Shown in pieces: positions 1 to 8,456 of a DNA stretch of 64,000 nt. The DNA is from Archangium violaceum (lineage in GTDB: Bacteria; Myxococcota; Myxococcia; Myxococcales; Myxococcaceae). The translations under genes and the position numbers were made by a program. Position 1 is the first letter of the stretch; each line of letters opens with the position of its first letter. The notes under the pieces are model-generated. The model was not told where the DNA came from. It made no database searches and worked only from the letters and a program-made list of their open reading frames with translations. The stretch spans positions 8,249,501 through 8,313,500 of the forward strand of contig NZ_CP069338.1 in NCBI RefSeq assembly GCF_016859125.1, given 5' to 3'.

Positions 1-1
1 C

Positions 2-1777
2 CCCTCGGGTGGAGCCACGGGTTCGCGCCCCGCGGTACGCAGGACCTCCACCGGCACCGCCCCCCGCACCGCGCCCGAGCCGGTGCTGGGGACGAAGCTC
101 GTCTGCTCCGCGGGCCCCTCCTCCGGTGAGGAGTTCGGGCTGGAGGATGGCGAGTACGTCGTTGGCCGGGCCAACGACAACCCCATCTGCATTCCGGACA
201 CCTCGGTGTCCCGCAGGCACGTGCTCATCCGCCGCGTGGGCGGAGGCTGGGCCGCGAGCGACCTGGGTTCCGGCAACGGCACCCTCCTCAACGGCGAGCC
301 CCTCACCGACGAGATGCCGCTGACGCACGGCGACATCCTCACGCTCGGCGACACGGAGCTGACGTTCAACGACACCTCCAACGCCACGATGATGATGCCG
401 ATGCCGGTGGCGCCCCCGACGCGGCCGGCCCGCTCGCGCCCCGCGGCCAGGCCCGCTCCCGCCGCCGACGCCGGGGATGAGGCCGATGCCGAGGGGAGTG
501 GAGAGGTGTCGTCCTCCGTTCCGCGCCGCCCGCCGCCCCGTCCCGAGGGCCGCGTGCGCTCCTCGCGGGGGCGAGCGGCGACGGCGGCGGCGGCGCCGGA
601 TCCGAAGGCGCAGCAGCGCAAGAAGCGCCTGTTGCTCCTCACCGCGGGTGTCTTCGTGATGCTGGTGGGCCTGCTGGCCATCATGAAGGTGCAGCAGCAG
701 CGGGAAGAGGAGGTCCTGCGCGCCAAGGCGCGGATCGCCCAGGAGCGGCGCGAGCAGATCGAAGCGCTCTTCCAGGAGGCCAAGAACCTCATCCGCGACG
801 GCAAGTGGACGGCCGCCAAGGCGAAGCTGCTGGAGCTGCAGGAGGCGGAGCCCAACCACGTGCAGCTGCCGGACTACCTGGCGCGCGTGCAGAAGGAGAT
901 CCCCAACCAGGAGGCGCTCGACGTGGCCAAGGCGGCGCTGGACAAGAATCAGCTCGGCCCCGCGGCCGCCGCCCTGGCCAAGGTGAGCAAGGACACCCAG
1001 CTCTTCGAGCTGGCGCGTACCCTCCGGGTGTCGCTGACCGACAAGGCCGACAAGCGCGTGCGTGAATCGCAGACGCTGTTGGAGCAGAAGCAGCTCGATC
1101 AGGCCAAGGCCATCACCGACGACGTGCTCGCGGCGTTTCCGGAGCACCGCGACGCCAAGGTCATCAACGAGCAGGCGGCGCAGGCCATCGCCATCCGCGA
1201 CGCGCCTCCGCCGCCCCCCACGCCGAAGGAGGCGCCCAAGCCGTGGGAGCAGGCCGTGGATCGCTTCCGCGATGGAGATCTACAGGGCGCGGTGGCCATG
1301 GCCAACGCCTGCTCGTCCAAGCACTCCCAGTGCAAGGTCCTGATGGGGCAGCTGACGGACTTCGGCAACCTCTACAAGAAGCTGGAGGACCTGGACGCCA
1401 AGGGCCTGGCGCGCCTGCTGGACCTGGACAAGAAGATCACCAACGGTCGCGGGAGCAAGCTGTCGCGCTCCGCGGGCACGCGCGCCGCCAACATCTTCTT
1501 CAAGAGCGCCTCGGCGGCGAAGGCGGCCGGACAGTACGGCCGCGCCATGGAGAACGCCCAGCGCGCCCTCCAGGCCGACCCCGGCCATGTCGGTGCCACC
1601 AACATCGTCAGCGAGCTGCGCGCGAAGGCCAAGGACGTCTACCTGCAGGCCTATGCCCTCAAGGACACCAATCCCGAGGACGCCGTGCTCAAGTTCAAGG
1701 AGGTCCTCGCCATGAGCCCGGCGGAAGACGAGACGCACCAGAAGGCGAAGTCCTGGATCGAGAAGCTCCAGCGATGA
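2..1777 (+). CDS. FHA domain protein with membrane anchor and TPR-like tail (5' partial)
   Basis: The reading frame is open to the left edge. The first possible start inside the window is GTG at 83, but the residues before it (Pro/Thr/Ala/Arg-rich) look like a linker that continues the protein, so I treat it as truncated. Counting from the GTG, an FHA phosphothreonine-binding domain covers about residues 5-95, with the signature GRAND, SRRH and GSGNGTLLNG. A Pro/Ala/Arg-rich linker follows, then one transmembrane segment near residues 183-202 (LLLLTAGVFVMLVGLLAIM), then a helical TPR-like region to the end. Inferred role: a cytoplasmic phosphopeptide-reading domain tethered to the inner membrane, with the tail outside; myxobacteria carry many FHA proteins linked to Ser/Thr kinases. 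Its stop overlaps the xseA start (ATGA), so the two are probably cotranscribed. Confidence 0.85.
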   Translation, partial: PSGGATGSRPAVRRTSTGTAPRTAPEPVLGTKLVCSAGPSSGEEFGLEDGEYVVGRANDNPICIPDTSVSRRHVLIRRVGGGWAASDLGSGNGTLLNGEPLTDEMPLTHGDILTLGDTELTFNDTSNATMMMPMPVAPPTRPARSRPAARPAPAADAGDEADAEGSGEVSSSVPRRPPPRPEGRVRSSRGRAATAAAAPDPKAQQRKKRLLLLTAGVFVMLVGLLAIMKVQQQREEEVLRAKARIAQERREQIEALFQEAKNLIRDGKWTAAKAKLLELQEAEPNHVQLPDYLARVQKEIPNQEALDVAKAALDKNQLGPAAAALAKVSKDTQLFELARTLRVSLTDKADKRVRESQTLLEQKQLDQAKAITDDVLAAFPEHRDAKVINEQAAQAIAIRDAPPPPPTPKEAPKPWEQAVDRFRDGDLQGAVAMANACSSKHSQCKVLMGQLTDFGNLYKKLEDLDAKGLARLLDLDKKITNGRGSKLSRSAGTRAANIFFKSASAAKAAGQYGRAMENAQRALQADPGHVGATNIVSELRAKAKDVYLQAYALKDTNPEDAVLKFKEVLAMSPAEDETHQKAKSWIEKLQR

Positions 1778-3519
1778 AGAAACGGCGAGGGACGGGAGAG
1801 GCTCCGCCGGAGGACTCCGCCACCGGGCAGGGAGACCTCTTCGGCGGCGCGTTGGGGACACCGAAGAAGGCGAAGGCGGTGGTGGTGGCGGCCCCGAAGC
1901 CGCCTCCCGAGGCTCCGCCCAGGCCCGCCGTGCCTCCGGCTCCCTCGGAGCTGGAGGACGTGTCCGCGGCGCTGCCGTCGCTGCCCGGTGCGCCCTCTCG
2001 CCCGGCTCCGACGCGCACGGTGCTCACCGTGGGCGAGCTCACCCAGCAGCTCAAGTCGACGATCGAATCGCGCTTTCCCCGCGTGCTGGTGCGCGGAGAG
2101 GTGTCCGGCTTCCGAGGTCCCAACGCCCGTGGCCACCTGTACTTCACGCTGAAGGACGCGGAGGCCTCGCTCGACGTGAAGATGTGGGCCTCGCAGGCGG
2201 CGCGGTTGCGCTTCGCCCTGAGAGATGGCCTCGCCGTGGTGGCCGAGGGCAGCGTGGACCTCTACGCGCCCGCCGGCCGCTACAGCCTCATCGCCTACAA
2301 GCTGGAGCCGGAAGGAGAGGGCGCCCTGGCGCTCGCTTTCGAGCAGCTCAAGGAGCGGCTCGCGGCCGAGGGCCTCATTGGCGACAACCGCATCCGTCCG
2401 CCGCGCCCGCTGCCCTTCCTGCCCCGGCGCATCGGCGTGGTGACGAGCCGCACCGGCGCCGCGCTGCAGGACTTCCTGCGCGTGCTGCACTCGCGCAACC
2501 CGCGCCTGTCCGTGCTGCTGTGTGACGCGCGCGTGCAGGGCGAGGGCTCCGCCGAGGAGGTGGCTCGCGGCGTCGAGCGCCTGTCGCGCACGGACGTGGA
2601 CGTCATCGTCGTCACGCGCGGAGGTGGCTCGAAGGAGGACCTCTGGACGTTCAACGAGGAGCGGGTGGCGCGCGCCATCTTCGCCTCGCCCGTACCGGTG
2701 GTGTCCGCCATCGGCCATGAGATCGACTTCACCATCTCGGACTTCGTGGCGGACTGGCGCGCGCCCACGCCCAGCGCGGCGGCCGAGCGGCTCGCCCCGG
2801 TGTTGCAGGATCTGGAGTACGCCCTGGCCACCTGGTCCGTGCGCCTGCGCAAGGCGGCCGAGCGCCGGGTGCTGGAGCTGCGCGAGCGGTTGGGCTCCCT
2901 GCGCGGGGGCGTGGTGGATCCCCGGCGGCGGCTCTCCACGGAGCGGCTGCGGCTGTCGGATGCCGAGGACGCGATGACGCGGGTGATGCGCCAGTTGCTG
3001 CGGGACCACCGCGAGAATCTCCGGGGGCACACCGAGCACCTGCAGCGCCAGCGTCCTCAGGCCCGGCTGGCCGAGCAGCGGGCGAGGTTGGTACAGCTCT
3101 CCGCGCGGCTGAAGGACGCGGTCCGGGCGGACGTGGCGGCGCGGCGGGCGAGCGCGGCCCGGGCCCGGTTGGAGCTGGAGCGGGTGTCTCCCATCACGCG
3201 GGTGGCGGAGATGCGGGCCCGGGTGGCCCACCAGAAGGCCCGGCTGGTCGCCCTGGAGAAGGACACCCTGGCGTCGGCCCAGCGGCACTTCCAGCGTCTG
3301 GAAGGGCAGCTGGACGCCCTCAGTCCCCTGAAGGTCATGTCCCGCGGCTACGCGGTCACCTTCCGCAAACGCGATGGGGGCGTGGTGCGCTCCATCTCGG
3401 ATGTGCAGCCGGGGGAGGTCCTGGGTATCAAATTCGCCAATAACGGGGCGAAGACACTCCAGTCGTGCGAGGAGATTGAGGCCACCGTCACCTCCGTGAA
3501 GGGACCGGTGGATTGCTGA
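1774..3519 (+). CDS. xseA: Exodeoxyribonuclease VII large subunit
   Basis: Catalytic subunit of exonuclease VII, which degrades single-stranded DNA into oligonucleotides in the cytoplasm together with XseB. The 581-residue product is longer than the usual 400-450 because of an N-terminal Lys/Ala/Pro-rich extension of about 80 residues. An OB-fold follows (about 83-178), then the nuclease domain with TRGGGSKEDLW (281-291), GHEIDFT (314-320) and WRAPTPSAAAE, all hallmarks of the family. Residues 340-540 are the long helical, coiled-coil part that binds many XseB copies. ATG 1774 overlaps the FHA gene stop by 4 bp. xseB follows after a gap that holds a hairpin. The extension has no recognisable domain and may be disordered. 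Confidence 0.95.
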   Translation: MKKRRGTGEAPPEDSATGQGDLFGGALGTPKKAKAVVVAAPKPPPEAPPRPAVPPAPSELEDVSAALPSLPGAPSRPAPTRTVLTVGELTQQLKSTIESRFPRVLVRGEVSGFRGPNARGHLYFTLKDAEASLDVKMWASQAARLRFALRDGLAVVAEGSVDLYAPAGRYSLIAYKLEPEGEGALALAFEQLKERLAAEGLIGDNRIRPPRPLPFLPRRIGVVTSRTGAALQDFLRVLHSRNPRLSVLLCDARVQGEGSAEEVARGVERLSRTDVDVIVVTRGGGSKEDLWTFNEERVARAIFASPVPVVSAIGHEIDFTISDFVADWRAPTPSAAAERLAPVLQDLEYALATWSVRLRKAAERRVLELRERLGSLRGGVVDPRRRLSTERLRLSDAEDAMTRVMRQLLRDHRENLRGHTEHLQRQRPQARLAEQRARLVQLSARLKDAVRADVAARRASAARARLELERVSPITRVAEMRARVAHQKARLVALEKDTLASAQRHFQRLEGQLDALSPLKVMSRGYAVTFRKRDGGVVRSISDVQPGEVLGIKFANNGAKTLQSCEEIEATVTSVKGPVDC

Positions 3520-3522
3520 CGT

Positions 3523-3549
3523 CCGGGTGCAAGTCTTCCTGGCACCCGG
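3523..3549 (+). other. Perfect 8-bp inverted repeat between xseA and xseB
   Basis: CCGGGTGC (3523-3530) and GCACCCGG (3542-3549) flank an 11-base loop just after the xseA stop. No T-tract follows directly, so it is not a standard intrinsic terminator. It could slow or stabilise the transcript 3' end, or help set the ratio of XseA to the more abundant XseB. This is inference from structure and position. Confidence 0.45.
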
Positions 3550-3602
3550 GTACGTGCCTCCTCTAGAGTCCCCCGGCTTTTTTGCGTCGAGGTGGACTGG
3601 AA

Positions 3603-3959
3603 GTGGCGAAGGACAGCAAGGGCAAGGCGGCGGAGGAAGTCCCCGAGCAGTATGGGGACGTGGTGCAGCGTCTCGAGGACGTGGTGGCGCGGCTGGAGGG
3701 CGGCACCCTGTCACTCGAGGACTCGCTCAAGTCGTTCGAGGAGGGCATCAAGCTGGTTCGTCGCGGCGAGCAGCTCCTCAACGCGGCGGAGAAGCGCATC
3801 GAGGAGCTGTTGAACGAGGACGGCCGGGACGCGGTGGTGCCGCTGCAGACGGGGGTGAAGGCCCCCGCGGTGCCCTCCGCGCCCGCTCCCGCCCCGTCGC
3901 GGGGGAGCTCGGGCGCTTCCCGGTCCGCTCCGCCCCCCGAGGACGACGTGCCGTTCTAG
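3603..3959 (+). CDS. xseB: Exodeoxyribonuclease VII small subunit
   Basis: Small helical subunit that coats the XseA coiled coil. Typical family features are seen near the N-terminus: a sequence running EQYGDVVQRLEDVVARLEGG, then SLEDSLKSFEEGIKLVRR and a helix ending in RIEELL. The C-terminal ~40 residues are Pro/Ala/Ser-rich and acidic at the end (EDDVPF), making 118 residues against the usual 75-85. I chose GTG 3603 because GAGGTGG lies 7 bases upstream; TTG 3582 in the same frame is possible but has no ribosome site. It follows xseA and precedes a receiver gene by 30 bp. Confidence 0.92.
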   Translation: MAKDSKGKAAEEVPEQYGDVVQRLEDVVARLEGGTLSLEDSLKSFEEGIKLVRRGEQLLNAAEKRIEELLNEDGRDAVVPLQTGVKAPAVPSAPAPAPSRGSSGASRSAPPPEDDVPF

Positions 3960-3989
3960 GCGCGCGCGAGTAGACCTATCGGTACCCAC

Positions 3990-4379
3990 ATGCCGAAGCC
4001 CAAGGTCACCATCGTCGACGACGACCGCGATACGCGGGAGTTGCTCTCGTTCGCCCTGGAGTCGGAGGGCTTCGAGGTCAACGCCGCGGCCAACGGGCTG
4101 CGGCTGATCGCCTCCCTGCAGCTCAAGCGGCCCGACGTCATCCTCATGGACGTGAACATGTCCTGGATCGACGGTTTCGAGCTGTGCAAGGCAGTGAAGA
4201 AGAACGAGCAGTTCCGGGACATCCCCGTCGTCTTCATCAGTGGGCGCGGGGAGCCGGAGGACAAGCGGCGCGGGCGCGAGGCCGGTGCCGCGGACTATTT
4301 CGTGAAACCCCTGGATCTCAACGCGCTCATCGCGCGGCTGCGCGAGCTCATTCAGTCGCCCGCTCCCGAGGTGCCCTGA
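3990..4379 (+). CDS. Stand-alone CheY-like response regulator receiver
   Basis: A single receiver domain of 129 residues with no output domain. The acidic pocket is D10/D11, the phospho-acceptor D54 (ILMDVNMSW), the switch Ser S84 (VVFISGR) and the conserved Lys K106 (YFVKP), so it should be phosphorylated. The partner kinase is unknown; the hybrid kinase at 12.3 kb is on the same strand but too far away to assign. No Shine-Dalgarno is visible before ATG 3990. The gene sits inside the xseB-ispA-dxs operon: ispA begins one base after its stop, so it is probably expressed with isoprenoid genes, although nothing shows that it controls them. Confidence 0.92.
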   Translation: MPKPKVTIVDDDRDTRELLSFALESEGFEVNAAANGLRLIASLQLKRPDVILMDVNMSWIDGFELCKAVKKNEQFRDIPVVFISGRGEPEDKRRGREAGAADYFVKPLDLNALIARLRELIQSPAPEVP

Positions 4380-4380
4380 C

Positions 4381-5271
4381 ATGTCGTCTTTCGCTTTGGA
4401 CTCGTACTTGAACGCCCAGCAGCAGCGGGTGGAGAAGCTGCTGGACTCGCGCTCGGCGGAGATGGGCACCCAGGTGCCTCCGCGCCTGCTCGAGGCCATG
4501 CGCTACTCGCTGCTGGCGGGTGGCAAGCGGCTGCGGCCGGTGCTGTGCCTGGCCTTCGCGGAGGCGGTGCTGAAGCAGAGCGCCGTCACGCGCATGGTCG
4601 AGGACTGCGCGTGCGCGCTCGAGTACATCCACACCTACTCGCTGGTGCACGACGACCTGCCGTCCATGGACGACGACGACATGCGCCGCGGGCGGCCCAC
4701 CAACCACAAGGTCTACGGCGAGGCCATGGCGATTCTCGCGGGAGACTCGCTGCTCACGGACGCCTTCGCCCTGGTGGCGGGGGGCCCCGAGCCGGTGCGC
4801 GGCCTGCTCTGCCGGGAACTGGCCGTGGGCGCGGGCTCGGCGGGCATGGTGGGTGGCCAGGTGCTGGACATCGCCGAGGATCGCCCGGCTCACATCGACT
4901 ACCTCACCCGCATGCACCGTCTGAAGACGGGTGCCCTCATCCGCGCGGCGTGCCGCATGGGCGTGCTCGCCGCCGGTGGGGACGCGGACGCGCTGGCTCG
5001 CGCGGACACCTACGGGGATGCGGTGGGGCTCGCCTTCCAGATCGCCGATGACATCCTGGACGTCACCGGGGATGCGTCCTCCATGGGCAAGCCGGTGGGG
5101 GCGGATGCCGCCGCCGGGCGTTTCACCTTCCCGGCGGTGCTGGGGCTGGAGGAGTCCAAGAAGCTCGCGGCGAGCAAGGTGGCCGAGGCCATCTCCGCCG
5201 TGAAGACGCTGGAGCCCCAGGAGGGCCCGTTGGCGGCGCTCGCGCGCTACTCGGTGGAGCGAAGCTCGTGA
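4381..5271 (+). CDS. ispA: Polyprenyl diphosphate synthase, farnesyl diphosphate synthase type
   Basis: Condenses isopentenyl diphosphate with allylic diphosphates to farnesyl (possibly geranylgeranyl) diphosphate, the precursor of quinones, undecaprenyl lipids and myxobacterial terpenoids. The first Asp-rich motif is DDLPSMD at 91-97, with the two-residue insertion typical of bacterial type II FPP synthases and the preceding TYSLVH as in E. coli IspA. The second is DDILD at 223-227. GGKRLRP (47-53) and the RRGRPTNH stretch are also present. Length 296 residues is normal. It starts one base after the receiver gene and ends overlapping dxs by 4 bp, an arrangement common in bacteria (xseB-ispA-dxs). 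Confidence 0.95.
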   Translation: MSSFALDSYLNAQQQRVEKLLDSRSAEMGTQVPPRLLEAMRYSLLAGGKRLRPVLCLAFAEAVLKQSAVTRMVEDCACALEYIHTYSLVHDDLPSMDDDDMRRGRPTNHKVYGEAMAILAGDSLLTDAFALVAGGPEPVRGLLCRELAVGAGSAGMVGGQVLDIAEDRPAHIDYLTRMHRLKTGALIRAACRMGVLAAGGDADALARADTYGDAVGLAFQIADDILDVTGDASSMGKPVGADAAAGRFTFPAVLGLEESKKLAASKVAEAISAVKTLEPQEGPLAALARYSVERSS

Positions 5272-7025
5272 GGGAGCGGCTCCTGCCGCGCATCCAATCC
5301 CCAGGGGACGTGCGATCGCTCCCCGAATCCGAGCTGCCTGGCCTGTGCGAGGAGCTGCGTGAGGACATCATCTCCCTGTGTGGCCGCGTGGGTGGCCACC
5401 TGGGGGCCTCGCTCGGCGCGGTGGAGCTGATCGTCGCCCTGCATCGCGTCTTCCACTCGCCCCAGGACGCGCTCATCTTCGACGTGGGCCATCAGGCCTA
5501 TGCGCACAAGCTGCTGACGGGCCGGCGCGAGCGCATGGGCACCCTGCGCCAGGCCGGGGGGATCTCTCCCTTCCTGGATCCCCGCGAGAGCTCCCATGAC
5601 GCGCTGGCCGCGGGCCACGCGAGCACCGCCGTCTCCGCGGCGCTGGGCATGCTCGAGGGGCGGCGCCTGCAGGGGCGGCCCGGGCACGTGGTGGCGGTGG
5701 TGGGGGACGGGGCGCTCACCGGTGGGCTCACCTTCGAGGGCCTCAACAACACCGGGGGCACGCACCTGCCGCTGGTGGTGGTGCTCAACGACAACCAGAT
5801 GTCCATCTCCGCCAACGTGGGCGCCATCCCCGCGCTGCTGCGCACGCGCGAGGCGCGGGCCTTCTTCGAGGGGCTGGGCTTCACGTACCTGGGGCCGGTG
5901 GACGGGCATGACCTGGGGGCGCTCACGCACGCGCTGCGCGAGGCCCGAGCCTCCACGCGCCCGGTGGTGGTGCACGCGTTGACGCAGAAGGGGCGGGGTT
6001 TTCCTCCGGCCGAGGCGGACGCGCAGACGCGTGGCCACGCCATGGGGCCCTATGAGTGGCGAGATGGGAAGCTGGTGCGCTCGCGCGGCGGCCAGCGAAC
6101 CTTCAGCGAGGCCTTCGCCTCCGCGCTGGAGGACGTCATGGCCCGCGATGCGCGCGTGGTGGCGGTGACGCCGGCCATGTTGGAGGGCTCGGCGCTGGTG
6201 GGCCTCAAGCAGCGCTACCCCGAGCGTGTCTTCGACGTGGGCATCGCCGAGCAGCACGCCGTCACCTTCTGCGCGGGGCTCGCGGCCACCGGGCTGCGGC
6301 CCGTGTGCGCCATCTATTCGACCTTCCTGCAGCGCGCGTACGACCAGGTCATCCACGACGTGTGCCTGCCGGGCGTGCCCGTGTTGTTCGCCGTGGATCG
6401 CGCCGGGTTGGTGGGTGCGGATGGCGCCACGCACCAGGGCACCTACGACGTGGCCTCGCTCAGGCCCATTCCGGGCCTCACGTTGATGGCGCCGGTGACG
6501 GGCGAGGATGTGACGGCGATGCTCGCCACCGCGCTCTCGTTGCCCGGGCCCTCGCTCATGCGGTTTCCGCGCGGCACCCTGCCGGTGCTGCCCGCGGAGC
6601 AGAACCCGGGAGCGGGTCCGGTGCGTGGGGCGCGCTGGTTGAAGCGGGCGACGGAGGCGCGAGTGTCCTTCATCACCCTCGGGCCTCTGGGCATGTCCGC
6701 GCTGGAGGCCGCGGGTGGGGAGCCGGGCTGGAGCGTGCTGGACGCGCGCTTCGTCTCTCCGCTCGACGAGGCCTCGGTGCTGAAGGCCGCCGCGTGCGGG
6801 CGCGTGGTGGTGGCGGAGGAGGGGACGACGCACGGCGGGTTGGGCGGCGCGGTGTTGGAGTTGCTCGCCGCGAGGGGCGTGAGCGCGCGGGTGACGTTGC
6901 TGGGCATGCCGGATGCTTTCGTGCCCCATGGGGATGCGCGCGTGCAGCGGGCCGAGCTGGGGCTGGATGCCGCGGGCCTGCGACGCGCCGCGCAGGCCCT
7001 GCTCTCCGAGGGAGGTGCACGGTGA
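5268..7025 (+). CDS. dxs: 1-deoxy-D-xylulose-5-phosphate synthase
   Basis: First enzyme of the MEP isoprenoid pathway; joins pyruvate and glyceraldehyde 3-phosphate using thiamine diphosphate. Visible signatures are GGHLGASLGAVEL (His at 44), FDVGHQAYAHKLLTGR, the ThDP/Mg motif GDGALTGG (147-154) with the following LNN, LNDNQMSIS, and in the transketolase-like second half DVGIAEQHAVTFCAGLA and DRAGLVGADGATHQG. At 585 residues it is slightly shorter than the usual 620-640. GTG 5268 overlaps the ispA stop, and the dxs stop overlaps the tlyA start. Translational coupling of ispA, dxs and tlyA is therefore likely. Confidence 0.96.
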   Translation: MRERLLPRIQSPGDVRSLPESELPGLCEELREDIISLCGRVGGHLGASLGAVELIVALHRVFHSPQDALIFDVGHQAYAHKLLTGRRERMGTLRQAGGISPFLDPRESSHDALAAGHASTAVSAALGMLEGRRLQGRPGHVVAVVGDGALTGGLTFEGLNNTGGTHLPLVVVLNDNQMSISANVGAIPALLRTREARAFFEGLGFTYLGPVDGHDLGALTHALREARASTRPVVVHALTQKGRGFPPAEADAQTRGHAMGPYEWRDGKLVRSRGGQRTFSEAFASALEDVMARDARVVAVTPAMLEGSALVGLKQRYPERVFDVGIAEQHAVTFCAGLAATGLRPVCAIYSTFLQRAYDQVIHDVCLPGVPVLFAVDRAGLVGADGATHQGTYDVASLRPIPGLTLMAPVTGEDVTAMLATALSLPGPSLMRFPRGTLPVLPAEQNPGAGPVRGARWLKRATEARVSFITLGPLGMSALEAAGGEPGWSVLDARFVSPLDEASVLKAAACGRVVVAEEGTTHGGLGGAVLELLAARGVSARVTLLGMPDAFVPHGDARVQRAELGLDAAGLRRAAQALLSEGGAR

Positions 7026-7762
7026 AGCCGCGCAAGGAGCGCATCGACGTGCTGGTGGTGGAGCGGGGGCTGGCCGAGTCGCGCACGAAGGCCCAGGCGC
7101 TCATCCTCGCCGGCCAGGTGGTGGTGGATGACCAGCGGGTGGACAAGCCCGGCGCGCTGGTGCCGGTGGAGGCCGAGCTGCGTCTCAAGGGCGAGGTGCT
7201 GCCCTACGTGTCCCGGGGTGGGCTGAAGCTGAAGGCCGCCATCGAGCGTTTCGGCCTGGATGTGCGGGGCAGGGTGGCCGCCGACATCGGCGCGAGCACC
7301 GGTGGCTTCACCGACTGCCTGCTGCAGGAGGGCGCCATCCGCGTCCACGCCATCGACGTGGGCTACGGCCAGCTCCACGAGAAGCTGCGCACGGATGCTC
7401 GCGTCCGCTCGCGAGAGCGCGTCAATGCCCGCTACCTCTCCGCCGAGGAGCTCCCCGAGCCCGTGGACGTGGTGGTCATCGACGTGAGCTTCATCTCGCT
7501 GACGCAGGTGTTGCCGGCGGTGTTTCCCTTCCTGAAGCCCGGGGGCCTGCTGGTGGCGCTGGTGAAGCCCCAGTTCGAGGTGGGGCCCGACAAGGTGGGG
7601 AAGGGCGGCGTGGTGAAGGACCCCGCCGCGCGCCAGGGAGCCATCGACTCCGTCTCCGCCTTCGTCCGCGAGCAGGGCCTCACGGTGCGCGGAGTGATGG
7701 ACTCGACGGTGCCCGGGCCCGCGGGCAACGTCGAGGCCCTGCTCGTCGCGGACAAGCCGTGA
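7022..7762 (+). CDS. tlyA: TlyA family rRNA (cytidine-2'-O)-methyltransferase
   Basis: An S4 RNA-binding domain (about residues 7-66: IDVLVVERGLAESRTKAQAL) is followed by an FtsJ-type SAM methyltransferase (AADIGASTGGFTDCLLQ, VDVVVIDVSFISL, LVALVKPQFE). TlyA proteins methylate ribose 2'-OH of cytidines in 23S rRNA, and the longer type also in 16S rRNA; loss gives capreomycin resistance. The 246-residue length fits the shorter type I, which would act on 23S rRNA only, but this is inference from length. Start GTG 7022 overlaps the dxs stop by 4 bp. Convergent with the HAD gene 12 bp downstream. Confidence 0.93.
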   Translation: MKPRKERIDVLVVERGLAESRTKAQALILAGQVVVDDQRVDKPGALVPVEAELRLKGEVLPYVSRGGLKLKAAIERFGLDVRGRVAADIGASTGGFTDCLLQEGAIRVHAIDVGYGQLHEKLRTDARVRSRERVNARYLSAEELPEPVDVVVIDVSFISLTQVLPAVFPFLKPGGLLVALVKPQFEVGPDKVGKGGVVKDPAARQGAIDSVSAFVREQGLTVRGVMDSTVPGPAGNVEALLVADKP

Positions 7763-7774
7763 CGCGGTGGGTGC

Positions 7775-8434
7775 TCAGGCCGCCGTCGACCAGCGGCTCA
7801 CGCACTCGGCGATCTCCGCCGGACGATCGGCGATGTGGTTCGGCCCGGCCTCCCGCAGTCGGACGTCGGCGTCGACGCCCCAACGGACGGCGATGACCCG
7901 CACGCCGACGTCCTTGCACGCCTGCACGTCCCGGTGCTCGTCGCCCACGTAGACGAGCTGGTCGGGGGTCAGCCCGGCTCGCTTCATCAGCGCGCGCAGC
8001 AGCCTGGCTTTGCCGAAGATGCTGCTGCTGCAAGAGATCTCATCCACCCAGTCCTCGGCCGAGTGCCGCCGGAGGAAGGCCCGGATGTTTCCCTCGTCGT
8101 TGGACGACAGGATCATCAACTTGAGACCCCGGGCCCTCAGCTCCTGGAGCAACTCGGGGATGCCCTCGTTGAACTCGATCGACTGTATCGCCTGCCGGAA
8201 GTTCCGGGTGAGCTGAACCACTAACCAGGGCAGTTTGTATGGCGCGACCCCGAGCTCCTTGCACCGCTCGAAGATGGACAGCTCCCGCATCTTCGCGAGG
8301 TTGTCGGCGGTCAGCAGGCCGTACCCGTTCTTCTCGGCGAGCTCGTTGTAGAGCTTGATCGCCGCTTCCCTCGAGTCCGCCAGCGTCCCGTCGAAATCAA
8401 ATACGACATGCGTGATCACGAGCCTGTCTCCCAT
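7775..8434 (-). CDS. HAD superfamily phosphatase (phosphoglycolate phosphatase-like)
   Basis: The 219-residue product has the full HAD set: motif I DFDGTLAD (nucleophile D13, acid D15), a helical cap, motif II LSSND, a Lys in FGKARLL, and the acidic motif VYVGDEHRDVQAC. The cap arrangement is of the Gph/PpaX type, so small phosphorylated metabolites are the likely substrates; the exact one cannot be read from sequence. It is the last gene of a minus-strand group with the lipoprotein gene 22 bp upstream and the OmpA-like gene before that. Confidence 0.88.
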   Translation of the reverse strand: MGDRLVITHVVFDFDGTLADSREAAIKLYNELAEKNGYGLLTADNLAKMRELSIFERCKELGVAPYKLPWLVVQLTRNFRQAIQSIEFNEGIPELLQELRARGLKLMILSSNDEGNIRAFLRRHSAEDWVDEISCSSSIFGKARLLRALMKRAGLTPDQLVYVGDEHRDVQACKDVGVRVIAVRWGVDADVRLREAGPNHIADRPAEIAECVSRWSTAA

Positions 8435-8456
8435 CGCGCCCGGGTTCTTCCACTGC

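Noticed and set aside
3523-3549. Intrinsic terminator after xseA
   Set aside because: The hairpin has no T-tract immediately after it, and xseB follows on the same strand.
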